23,634 bases of DNA. Source: JAOAIV01 sp038849555. Its GTDB lineage: Archaea; Thermoproteota; Bathyarchaeia; Bathyarchaeales; Bathycorpusculaceae. Of the stretch, positions 1 through 6,420 are shown one piece after another. The number at the start of each line of letters is the position of its first letter. Position 1 is the first letter of the stretch. Made by a program: the position numbers and the translations under genes. Location of the stretch: assembly GCA_038849555.1 (NCBI GenBank), contig JAWCMT010000026.1, positions 1-23,634 on the forward strand, in the 5' to 3' direction. A model generated the notes under the pieces. That model was not told the origin of the DNA. It did no database searches and saw only the letters and a program-made list of their open reading frames with translations.

Positions 1-1047
1 ATTACTTATACTGAAGACCCAGCGGCCTGTTGACGCCTCATACGCGTTATAGGTAGTGCCGACAACCGACCATAGATACGCATAAGCTCCGTGATAATTG
101 AATGAGTCGAAGTAGAATAGTTGACCGAACTGTAGCGTTATATTGCCCCAGTTTCTGGTCCACAGTTCTTCGCCGGTGCGCAAGTCTACAGCAACAATTT
201 CGCGTTCGATTCTTGTGGAGCCGTCTGCTTTTTCCACGTTGAAATAGAGTACGCCTCCGATTATTACTGGCCAGCGGCTTCCAAGCGCGCTGGAGCTTAA
301 GAAGAAGCCTTCGTATGCGTCGCCTGTTTCAAAGCCATGGTCGCTCAATTCGCCGCCGACCAAGCCGCCGCCAAGAGGGCTGAAAGCACCTTTTATGAGC
401 GGTTTCGCCCACAGGACATGGGCGGTTTCTGGCGCGTCGTTGTAGGGCGCGTACATGTTAAATGGGGCGTCAACCCAGTTTCCTGCGATTACTGACCATT
501 CTCTGGCCTGTGCATCTACGGGGCGACGCCAGTACTCTGTGGGCAGTGGCACGCCGGGATAACCTGGCAACGCCTCGTCTTGTACTACAAGTTCGACTAT
601 ATCGCTGTCGCTGGCCTTATACCATACGGGGCCAAAGAACGTGGGGTCGAATGCGGGTCGTGCTGTCCAATTGTATAGTTGCGCTGGGAAATGTGCTTGA
701 AACTTGTAGGTTCCTTTCATGGTAGGCGTGTAGATTATGCCTGTTGAGCCTGTCGCGTCAGTTTTGTATGTCCCTAATGTTTCGGTTGTGCCGTCAGGTT
801 TGGTAACTGTAACGGTCAGCCCGCTCCAACCGTCTGGGTACTCGCGGAGATAGTCTGTGATGCCGAAGATGACTTGTACTGACTGGCCGATGCCTACTGG
901 GTTAGGTGTTACAACGATGTAGGCGTACGTCTTCTTTTCGGGGTATGTTTGTGCAGCAGCTAAGGGTATAGCCAATAGTGTGATAGTCATTGCAGCGATT
1001 AGAAGTAAAGCAAACGCAGAGACACTTCTACTTATTGCAAACTGCAT
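1..1047 (-). CDS. Secreted PQQ-like beta-propeller repeat protein, C-terminus cut off by window edge
   Basis: The reading frame is open from an ATG at 1047 to the window edge (349 codons, no stop), so the C-terminus is missing. Residues 1-32 form a signal peptide: a basic start, a hydrophobic run, then AAAQ at a likely cleavage site. Residues about 35-130 look like an Ig-like or carboxypeptidase-regulatory-like beta domain (VTVTKPDGTTETLGTY, then MKGTYKF). From about residue 190 the protein has propeller-type repeats; AVDLRTGEELW near residue 285 is a classic quinoprotein/PQQ blade motif. It is probably exported and cell-surface or extracellular. Such proteins are common in Bathyarchaeia, but the ligand or substrate is unknown and PQQ binding cannot be assumed. 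A GGGAGA ribosome site (1058-1063) and a TATA box (1098-1109) precede the start. The assignment is good to fold level only. Confidence 0.8.
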   Translation of the reverse strand, partial: MQFAISRSVSAFALLLIAAMTITLLAIPLAAAQTYPEKKTYAYIVVTPNPVGIGQSVQVIFGITDYLREYPDGWSGLTVTVTKPDGTTETLGTYKTDATGSTGIIYTPTMKGTYKFQAHFPAQLYNWTARPAFDPTFFGPVWYKASDSDIVELVVQDEALPGYPGVPLPTEYWRRPVDAQAREWSVIAGNWVDAPFNMYAPYNDAPETAHVLWAKPLIKGAFSPLGGGLVGGELSDHGFETGDAYEGFFLSSSALGSRWPVIIGGVLYFNVEKADGSTRIEREIVAVDLRTGEELWTRNWGNITLQFGQLFYFDSFNYHGAYAYLWSVVGTTYNAYEASTGRWVFSISN

Positions 1048-1097
1048 TTTTTCCTATTCTCCCTTAATTTGGTGTTATTACGGTTTGAAGCTGTGAA

Positions 1098-1109
1098 CTT
1101 ATAAATTTT
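1098..1109 (-). promoter_or_regulatory. TATA box for the secreted propeller gene
   Basis: On the minus strand this reads AAAATTTATAAG, an archaeal TATA-like element about 50 bases before the ATG at 1047. It implies a leader of about 30 bases, which would contain the GGGAGA ribosome site. A hairpin-forming sequence (1121-1140) lies just upstream of it. Confidence 0.5.
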
Positions 1110-1222
1110 TGCAATTTTCAAGTGCCCCCATTAGGGGACTCGTTAAAATCCTCGGACACAGTTGTTATGCCCATCAGAAAACGAAAACTGGAAGTAATTT
1201 GACAGAGGGAAGTTAAACAGAA

Positions 1223-1720
1223 TCAGAGTTGCTTCGGCATTATGTGCCACTCGCAGTATGGGTGGCCTCTCTCAACGCATTTAGTCTTTGTAATCTGCGG
1301 CGTTTTATGCACGATTTGCTCGTATACGCCTGCCACGAAGCCTTCTATGCAGCTACGGTAAAGAGATTTTTCACAGCCTAAATCGCCGAAAAAGTTGTTC
1401 CATATTCTAAATTTAACTTCAGCCTTTTCAATGTTCAATTCTGCGACTTCGATTTTTCCAAGTCCAGCGTCTGTGAATCGTTGGCTAATTGTTTTCAGGA
1501 ATTGCTGCTTGTCGAGTTCCGTTAGGTTAACGGTTTCTTCGACAAAGCGTTTTCCAGCTGCTTTTCCTGCTTCGAAGATAATGACTTTGGCGCCTGACTG
1601 GAAGATTTCAGAAAGCCGTGTGCAGATTTCTTCAATGCGAGCTTTGGTGAGGATTATGCATCTTTCGCCGGTTAACTTGTCTCGGATTATGCCTTTTTCG
1701 CTGTCAAACTCGAACTGCAT
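1223..1720 (-). CDS. V4R (4-vinyl reductase) domain protein
   Basis: This 165-aa protein matches the V4R domain, a small-molecule-binding fold found in BchJ, in regulators such as XylR/DmpR N-termini, and as stand-alone archaeal proteins. It shows the family layout: an N-terminal alpha/beta part with a Gly/Ala-rich helix (AGKAAGKRF, residues 51-59), then a C-terminal Cys-containing part. Cys116, Cys124, Cys148 and Cys156 match the family pattern, ending in KCVERGHPYCEWHI. These cysteines may bind metal or haem; that is inference. No other domain is present, so it is more likely a sensor or ligand carrier than an enzyme. It has its own TATA box (1755-1764) and a short leader, and is divergent from the next gene. 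The domain call is firm and the function unknown. Confidence 0.75.
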   Translation of the reverse strand: MQFEFDSEKGIIRDKLTGERCIILTKARIEEICTRLSEIFQSGAKVIIFEAGKAAGKRFVEETVNLTELDKQQFLKTISQRFTDAGLGKIEVAELNIEKAEVKFRIWNNFFGDLGCEKSLYRSCIEGFVAGVYEQIVHKTPQITKTKCVERGHPYCEWHIMPKQL

Positions 1721-1754
1721 TTAATGTCACGGTGCTCATTCTGTTTTGTCAAGG

Positions 1755-1764
1755 TATTTATATC
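1755..1764 (-). promoter_or_regulatory. TATA box for the V4R gene
   Basis: The minus strand reads GATATAAATA about 39 bases before the ATG at 1720. A start site about 26 bases downstream would give a leader of roughly 13 bases. Confidence 0.5.
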
Positions 1765-1874
1765 TTTACAAATTTAATTGGAAAATTTTTCTTTGAAAAA
1801 TTGGTTGTGCATTAAGCAAAGTTTCATAAGCATCTGTGTCAACAATTTTTTAGAGAAACATTGAGGTATTACGT

Positions 1875-2564
1875 ATGGTTGTTGCGGGAAAAATTTTTAG
1901 GCTCCTGGAGCAGTTGCCTCTATCTGAAATCGCCGTGAAGCTTGACGGCTACCGCAGCGAGGCGCCATTTGAGGAAGGCGATTATAGGTTCACGCTTGTG
2001 ACGGAGGTAAGTGGGCTCTCGGCCAAGGAGAGCAAGCTTAGCGGCGTCTACGCGCATGATTATGTTGTTTACGTGTTTCATAGGGGTAAGACTGTGCCTT
2101 TGCCGCGGACTGTGGAGGCGCTTTTCAGCTTCAGTGAGGTTAAGGGCTCTGTGATTTTGACTGTTGTTGAGCGGAAGCGGGTTGCGAATTTCATAGCGAA
2201 CAAGCTCAGCGAGCTCTTGTTCGAAAAGGTGGGTGGAATAGTGGAGGCGCGGATTTCTCCTGAAACCCTGCGTGAGTTCCATCGGAGAAATGCGGAAGAT
2301 ACGAAGATAACCTTTTTTGATAATGTGGACATTCCTAATGTGGATAAGTTGTCGCTTTATGGGCCGGACTTGATTAATACGCCACTTTTCGAGGATTACC
2401 TGAAGCGCGGGGACCTGTGGTATGTGGTTGCCAAGTCAAGGGAGACGGGCTATGTTGTGGGCGTTACCAGGGACGCTTCGGTGACTATATTCAATTTGGC
2501 GGATAAGGGCAGGTACGTGGAGTACGTAAACAGGGAGATTTACCCGTTGATTTTGGAGGCGTAA
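1875..2564 (+). CDS. Conserved-looking archaeal protein of unknown function (229 aa)
   Basis: I do not recognise this family. The protein is soluble, with no signal peptide or membrane segment. The first 110 residues are rich in beta strands, including HDYVVYVFHRGKTVPLP and SVILTVVERKRVANF. Residues 115-150 hold a charged helical stretch (SPETLREFHRRNAEDTK). The C-terminal part has alternating strand-like segments (WYVVAKS, GYVVGVTRD, VTIFN). No catalytic motif stands out. The ATG is supported by a TTGAGGT ribosome site at 1861-1867 with seven bases of spacing. A GC-rich hairpin plus T-run at 2563-2604 probably ends its transcript, so it looks like a single-gene unit. The composition matches the neighbours, with no sign of recent transfer. 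Confidence 0.7.
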   Translation: MVVAGKIFRLLEQLPLSEIAVKLDGYRSEAPFEEGDYRFTLVTEVSGLSAKESKLSGVYAHDYVVYVFHRGKTVPLPRTVEALFSFSEVKGSVILTVVERKRVANFIANKLSELLFEKVGGIVEARISPETLREFHRRNAEDTKITFFDNVDIPNVDKLSLYGPDLINTPLFEDYLKRGDLWYVVAKSRETGYVVGVTRDASVTIFNLADKGRYVEYVNREIYPLILEA

Positions 2565-2604
2565 GCCGCCGTCGCCGTTGCAGTGCGATTTCGCCGGCGG
2601 TTTT
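2563..2604 (+). terminator. Hairpin with T-run after the 229-aa gene
   Basis: CCGCCG at 2566-2571 pairs perfectly with CGGCGG at 2595-2600. G-T and A-T pairs extend the stem, and TTTTCTG follows. It begins at the stop codon of the upstream gene. The shape is that of an intrinsic terminator; archaeal termination can also rely on the T-run alone. Confidence 0.5.
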
Positions 2605-2677
2605 CTGAGTAAATCATAAAAATTGAAGTCGAGATATATCATTCTTGATTCGTTATTTTGGGGGAGGTGAAGGCCGG

Positions 2678-3142
2678 GTGAAGTTTGGTACTGTTGCGGC
2701 TGCTGTGGCGCTGTACGCTGTGCTGCAGGTTTTGTTTGCGTTTCCCTTGACTGTTTTGGCGCTTCAGGTTTTGGGTGTTACGATGGTTGCGCATTACAGC
2801 GCTGGGCTTGGCGCTGTTTTCCTCAGCATGTTGCTTGTTGGCTACTTGTTCAGCGCGGAGATATGGCAGGGGAGGCGGGAGGCGGTTTTGCGGATACTTG
2901 TTTTTAGCGCGTTTTATGAGTTGCTGGTGGTGGTTTTTCAGCCTACGCTTGCTGATTGGATACCCTTTGCTATTAGTAAGCCTCTGGACGCGTTTGATGG
3001 GACTGTTGTGACGACTGTGGAGTGGTTCCTTTACAACTTATCGAGGCGGGGAAACATGTTCGCTGGCGTGCTCATTGTTATTGGTGTGGGCTTCTTGGGG
3101 TTGTGTGCTGGCTTAAAACTTAAGAAGCTGAAAGCGGGCTGA
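2678..3142 (+). CDS. Small integral membrane protein, about four helices, function unknown
   Basis: This is a 154-aa hydrophobic protein. I place the start at the GTG at 2678 because a near-perfect ribosome site, GGGGAGGTGA, lies at 2661-2670, seven bases upstream. An in-frame TTG at 2645 would put that site inside the gene. Four hydrophobic segments are visible: residues about 5-30, 36-58, 71-90 and 127-148. The loop between the third and fourth is the longest and holds WIPFAISKPLDAF. The protein ends in a basic tail (KLKKLKAG), suggesting a cytoplasmic C-terminus. I recognise no family motif. An AT-rich TATA-like element (2612-2622) precedes it, after the upstream terminator, so it is probably transcribed alone. 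Confidence 0.65.
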   Translation: MKFGTVAAAVALYAVLQVLFAFPLTVLALQVLGVTMVAHYSAGLGAVFLSMLLVGYLFSAEIWQGRREAVLRILVFSAFYELLVVVFQPTLADWIPFAISKPLDAFDGTVVTTVEWFLYNLSRRGNMFAGVLIVIGVGFLGLCAGLKLKKLKAG

Positions 3143-3200
3143 ATCGACCTTTTTGTAGGGTGCATTCACGCAGCTTTTTTGCCTTTTTCGCTTTAGGTGG

Positions 3201-4189
3201 CTACTGCCCGTATTCTGATGTGACTTTTGCTATTGGGCTTCCGTCCACGTAGGAGCAGCGGATGCCGTATTTTCGTGCGCACTTCAGGCAGAGAACGGGG
3301 TCGCAGAGCGTTGTGGACAAGTATTTTTCTCCGCCGTCTGGTGCGATGGCGACTATTACGGCCTTGTCGAGTTGGCTTGCTTTTTTTAGGGCAACGTGGA
3401 ATATGGCGCCTGAGCTTGGGCCGACGAAGATGCCCTCTTGCAGTGCGAGTAGTCGGGCGGCTTCTTCAGCGTCTTCGGCGCGTACTTTGTGGATCTCGTC
3501 CACGAGCTTTGGCTGCCAAATGGCGGGTACGTATTGGGTTTCAAGGTTTTTCAGGCCGTGGATAAGCGCGCCCGGTTCGGGTTCGGCGGCGATTACTTGG
3601 ATGGCTGGGTTGTATTCTTTTAGCCGTTTGGATACGCCCATGAGTGTGCCCGTTGTGCCGATGCCGGCGACGAAGTGCGTTACTGTGCCTTCGGTGTCTC
3701 GCCAGATTTCCGGCGCGGTTGTCTCATAATGCGCGAGCACGTTGGCTGGATTGGCATACTGGTTGGGCATGAAGTACTTGTCGGGGTTTTCGCTGACTAT
3801 TTTGCGTGCGAGGTCTTCTGCGCCGTTCATGCCTTTGTCGGCTTCGCTTAGGATAATTTTGGCGCCGAAGGCGTTGAGGATTTGTCGGCGTTCCATGGTC
3901 ATATTTTCGGGCATGACGAGGATGAGGTTGTAGCCTTTTACTCGGCAGACCAGCGCTAAGCCTATGCCTGTGTTGCCGCTGGTGGCTTCGATGACCGTTT
4001 TATCCCGGGTTAGCTGCCCGGTTTTTTCCGCCTGCTCAATCATGTATTTGGCTATGCGGTCTTTGACTGAGCCGCCGATGTTGAATTTTTCCAGCTTCAA
4101 ATAGAGCTTAACGTTTGGGTTCTTGTTTAGTCGGTTATCGGCACCATGGGCGTGTTGCCGATTAAGTCTAAGACGTTTTTTACTATCAT
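3201..4189 (-). CDS. Cysteine synthase-family PLP enzyme, frameshifted near the N-terminus
   Basis: This is a beta-family PLP enzyme of the cysteine synthase type (CysK/CysM, or the archaeal O-phosphoserine enzyme), which makes cysteine from an activated serine and sulfide. Motifs seen: GGSVKDR with the Schiff-base lysine, the substrate loop SGNTGIG, the PLP-phosphate loop GIGTTGTLMG, and VGPSSGA near the end. The open frame itself begins with an unrelated stretch. The expected N-terminus (VLDLIGNTPMV) is encoded in another frame from an ATG at 4189 and runs into a stop at 4127-4129. One extra base around 4134-4138 would join the halves as PMVPINRLNKNPNVKLY. After KYLSTTL the protein carries a Cys-rich tail, CDPVLCLKCARKYGIRC. 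The enzyme class is clear. The exact sulfur substrate, and whether the gene is intact in the cell, are not. Confidence 0.8.
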
Positions 4190-4261
4190 TGGGCATTCTC
4201 AAGAGGAAATGGCTGTGGAAAGGTAAATCGTTTTCTGTTCAGGAAGCAGCCAGCAACTGCA

Positions 4262-4270
4262 TTTTTATAT
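4262..4270 (+). promoter_or_regulatory. TATA box for the MgtC/SapB gene
   Basis: TTTTTATAT is centred about 27 bases before the ATG at 4294, and no ribosome site is visible. This is the spacing of a leaderless archaeal transcript. Confidence 0.55.
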
Positions 4271-4293
4271 CTGCAAACGCGTAAGTTGTTGTT

Positions 4294-4710
4294 ATGCAGA
4301 CGGCTTTGACCTTTGAGACGCTTCTGAGCCTGCTGTTAGCCGTGGCCCTCGGCGCCTGCGTAGGCGTAGAGCGCGAATTGACGCATAAGCCTGCGGGGCT
4401 ACGCACGCACATGCTTGTGTCGCTGGGCGCATGCCTATTCACCATTGTTTCCATCAGCTTCGCGGTGGACCCAGCCCGAATCGCGGCGGGCATCGTAGCG
4501 GGCATAGGCTTCATAGGCGCGGGAACCATCTGGGGCGAAAAGGACAAGGTTAAGGGCATAACGACGGCCGCCAGCTTGTGGGCGACAGCAGCCATAGGCT
4601 TAACCACAGGAATAGGCGACTACCCGCTTGCGGCACTGGTAACGCTGCTTGTTGTTATAATTCTCGCTTCAGGCGGCGCCCTAAGAAAAATAGGACTAGA
4701 AAAAGACTAA
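4294..4710 (+). CDS. MgtC/SapB family membrane protein
   Basis: A 138-aa hydrophobic protein with the conserved MgtC/SapB core: GACVGVERE, then HKPAGLRTHMLVSLG, GIGFIGAGTI, and GITTAASLWATAAIG. Four to five membrane segments cover most of the length, as is usual for this N-terminal membrane domain. The soluble ACT-like C-terminal domain of pathogen MgtC is absent, so this is the short form. In bacteria, relatives are linked to magnesium-limited growth and virulence. They are not established magnesium transporters, and the archaeal role is unknown. The gene stands alone with a leaderless promoter pattern and faces a small unknown gene across an inverted repeat. Confidence 0.85.
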   Translation: MQTALTFETLLSLLLAVALGACVGVERELTHKPAGLRTHMLVSLGACLFTIVSISFAVDPARIAAGIVAGIGFIGAGTIWGEKDKVKGITTAASLWATAAIGLTTGIGDYPLAALVTLLVVIILASGGALRKIGLEKD

Positions 4711-4734
4711 ACAGCAAGAGATTTTAGCAATAGT

Positions 4735-4776
4735 GGATTAAATTTTAATTTTGGGGTTTGGATTAAAATTTAATTC
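4735..4776. terminator. AT-rich inverted repeat between convergent genes
   Basis: ATTAAATTTTAAT at 4737-4749 is the exact reverse complement of ATTAAAATTTAAT at 4762-4774. Wobble and G-C pairs extend the stem outward. The loop contains TTTTGGGG. It sits between the 3' ends of two convergent genes, so it may end transcription from both sides. Confidence 0.45.
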
Positions 4777-5087
4777 TACACACCGAATTTCGCTGATTTC
4801 AATACTTCGGCAAAATTCTTGATGTTATCTGCTGTTAAAACTTCTTTGAGCTTTTCTGCATCTTTTGGATAAAGCTTTGTTTGAGCAAAATAGTGAAGAG
4901 CTGTTAACAATTCTCCAATATTCTTGAACCCTTCAAGAGTGCTTATAAAATCAGCCTGAACACCTTGAGGCGTGGTTATTCGAATTATATAGCTAACAGG
5001 GAATGGTTCTTGGAACTTGGCGATAATTGCAAGAGTGTAACCGCCTTGGTTTTTTTCATGGAGCAATATGTTTTCACAGTTAGACAT
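4776..5087 (-). CDS. Small hypothetical protein (103 aa)
   Basis: I do not recognise this protein. The first half is strand-rich (GGYTLAIIAKF, VSYIIRITTP). The second half reads as two or three helices (FKNIGELLTALHYFAQT, AEKLKEVLTADNIKNFAEVL). It has no membrane segment and only one cysteine (residue 4). Lys and Asn content is higher, and GC lower, than in neighbouring genes, which could mark a weakly conserved or acquired gene. An AT-rich TATA-like element lies near 5120-5128 on the minus strand, and there is no clear ribosome site before the ATG. The open frame is plausible as a gene mainly because it has its own promoter and a shared terminator. Confidence 0.55.
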   Translation of the reverse strand: MSNCENILLHEKNQGGYTLAIIAKFQEPFPVSYIIRITTPQGVQADFISTLEGFKNIGELLTALHYFAQTKLYPKDAEKLKEVLTADNIKNFAEVLKSAKFGV

Positions 5088-5238
5088 AAGAGTCCCTAAA
5101 TTATTTAACTTAGAATACTCTATTTAATATTCACTGGTTTTAAAATTTACGAATTACAAATAAAATTTAGTTTCTCACAAATTAGTTTAGGAGAAGGTGA
5201 AACAAGGTGCTTGATGCAGAGAACACAAAGCGCGACTC

Positions 5239-5250
5239 TTTAAATTATAA
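5239..5250 (+). promoter_or_regulatory. TATA-like element before a possible structured RNA
   Basis: TTTAAATTATAA lies in the intergenic stretch and predicts transcription starting near 5270 on the plus strand, where no protein gene begins. Confidence 0.35.
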
Positions 5251-5269
5251 GGAATAATAGCTCTTGGCA

Positions 5270-5392
5270 GATTTTATCGTTTTTGGCGTCAGCTTATTAT
5301 TGTTTTGGCACTATGGCGCCTTGTGCGCTTGCTTTCATCGCTTCTTATGAGCGCGGCTTTCGGAGCGATTCCCTTCGTGTTTAACATTTTTT
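5270..5392 (+). ncRNA. Possible structured non-coding RNA
   Basis: The segment follows a TATA-like element and ends in a run of six T (5387-5392). It holds several overlapping inverted repeats. ATCGCT (5337-5342) can pair with AGCGAT (5364-5369), GCGCT (5325-5329) with AGCGC (5350-5354), and CGCT (5339-5342) with AGCG (5350-5353); these pairings exclude one another. It does not look like 5S rRNA, SRP RNA, RNase P RNA or tRNA. The call rests only on promoter, structure and T-run. Confidence 0.2.
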
Positions 5393-5711
5393 GCTGCTTA
5401 ATACATAGCCCCTTAGTCGATAATTGCCCAAATTATTACATCTATGGTTTTTAATAGTTTGCAGCATATCGCCTCAAGAAAATAAAAAACATTAGTCGCA
5501 CATTATTGCTCTCTTTTTCGACAAGGTTTAAAATTTGCTAAGCGGTGAATTTCGCGGGTGTTTCATTACCCATTTTTGCCTCAGCGCTTTCCGGTAAAGC
5601 TGAAAATGCGGCTTCAACTACCTTTTGCAGAAGGGAACAGCGCAGAAAGAAACACCTACTCATAGCTGAGGCATTCCGCTTGTACCCACTTCACTGTTCC
5701 GCACCTTCATA

Positions 5712-5751
5712 TTTGCCGCCTATTAGCCAATCAATGCAGAAAACAGTAGAG
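5712..5751 (+). repeat. Diverged intergenic repeat, copy 1
   Basis: The segment TAGCCAATCAATGCAGAAAA continuing CAGTAGAG (5724-5751) matches 22250-22276 at 24 of 28 positions with one gap. Similarity extends upstream through TTTGCCGCC. Both copies are intergenic and in the same orientation. Confidence 0.4.
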
Positions 5752-5769
5752 AGGGGTCTATCTGCGGCA

Positions 5770-6033
5770 TCAGCGCGAACCAGCCAACCAGTCAACAGTT
5801 TCTATAATTTTCACCGCTGACGCAATCCATCGCAAATACGCGTTTAAAGCCGCGCGCAATGCAACAGTATCTTTTGCTTCAACCCTAAGAATTAAAAAGT
5901 TGCCTTCACGCTGTAAAACTGCCTTTGCCCGCAGAGTAGCAGGCCTATTAGCCTCAGGAGCTAAAGCCTCAAAAACAGTCGCCAAACGCTTCTCTGAATC
6001 TAAGCGTAAACGAACAGTTGCCTTTGCCTTCAC
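5770..6033 (-). CDS. pcc1: KEOPS complex subunit Pcc1
   Basis: This 87-aa protein has the Pcc1 pattern: an N-terminal strand of alternating residues (KATVRLRLDSEKRLATVFEALAPEA), a middle strand pair ending in LILRVEAKDTVALRAALNAYLRW, and a C-terminal helix with IIETVD. Pcc1 is the dimerisation subunit of KEOPS (with Kae1, Bud32, Cgi121), which makes N6-threonylcarbamoyl-adenosine on tRNAs reading ANN codons. The length is normal for archaeal Pcc1 (about 75-90 aa). The start is the GTG at 6033, with GAAGG eight bases upstream. It is the last gene of the exosome operon, 57 bases after rpl37ae, a placement seen in other archaea. Cgi121 of the same complex is encoded in a separate unit at 10899-11462. 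Confidence 0.85.
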   Translation of the reverse strand: MKAKATVRLRLDSEKRLATVFEALAPEANRPATLRAKAVLQREGNFLILRVEAKDTVALRAALNAYLRWIASAVKIIETVDWLAGSR

Positions 6034-6090
6034 CGCATAGGCCTTCTCAATTAGGCTCCTCTGGTAAAAAGGTTAAAGAAAAATGGAGGC

Positions 6091-6420
6091 TTATTCGCTT
6101 TCTTCTTCCGCCGCCTCTTCAGCCTCGGCGGTAGCTTTCACAATTTCTTCTACAGGCGCACCCTTCGCTGCACGCTTAGCCACAACACCAAGCTTTGTAG
6201 CCGGCGTGTACGCGCCGCCAGTGAACGTGAAACTGCATTTCTTGCATTTCCAGACACCGACACTTTCACGCTTAACCCTCACAAAGCCACAACGAGGGCA
6301 TCTGTGGGGCTTCTTCAGTTCAGTAACAATCTTCACGTATCGCTTTCTCACTGTAGCGCCGTATCTTGTGCCTAAACCGCGCGTAGGCCCTACTTTCTTT
6401 GTTCTCGCCAACTTATTCAC
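6091..6420 (-). CDS. rpl37ae: Large ribosomal subunit protein eL43 (L37Ae)
   Basis: This is a zinc-ribbon protein of the large ribosomal subunit. The N-terminus ARTKKVGPTRGLGTRYG is the family signature. Two zinc knuckles follow: CPRC (residues about 41-44) and CKKC (about 59-62), then FTFTGGAYTPAT. The start is uncertain by one codon. GTG at 6420 overlaps the rrp42 stop as GTGA, the usual coupled arrangement, while TTG at 6423 would add one residue. The C-terminus carries an unusual acidic tail rich in Glu and Ala (about the last 20 residues), longer than typical L37Ae of about 85-90 aa. The gene sits directly after rrp42 in the exosome operon, a recurrent archaeal context. Confidence 0.93.
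   Translation of the reverse strand: MNKLARTKKVGPTRGLGTRYGATVRKRYVKIVTELKKPHRCPRCGFVRVKRESVGVWKCKKCSFTFTGGAYTPATKLGVVAKRAAKGAPVEEIVKATAEAEEAAEEESE

Larger units (their letters stand above)
5088..5769. other. Long intergenic stretch without a convincing protein gene
   Basis: This 680-base stretch lies between the 103-aa gene and the 3' end of pcc1. It is AT-rich at 5100-5260. It then has a hairpin-rich section (5270-5392) with a TATA-like element before it and a T-run after it, and one copy of a diverged repeat at 5712-5751. A 91-codon plus-strand open frame (5545-5820) overlaps the pcc1 3' end. It has no ribosome site and no protein-like composition, and I do not accept it as a gene. Confidence 0.5.

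Noticed and set aside
462..725. 87-codon plus-strand frame
   Set aside because: It is antisense to the secreted propeller gene, which has a signal peptide, repeat motifs and promoter signals.
5190..5257. 16-codon frame from a GTG at 5207 after GGAGAAGGTGA
   Set aside because: The ribosome site is good, but the frame is very short, ends over a TATA-like element and has no distinctive composition. It may be chance or a gene remnant.
5545..5820. 91-codon plus-strand open frame
   Set aside because: It has no ribosome site, overlaps the 3' end of pcc1 antisense, contains the diverged repeat, and its product has no protein-like pattern.
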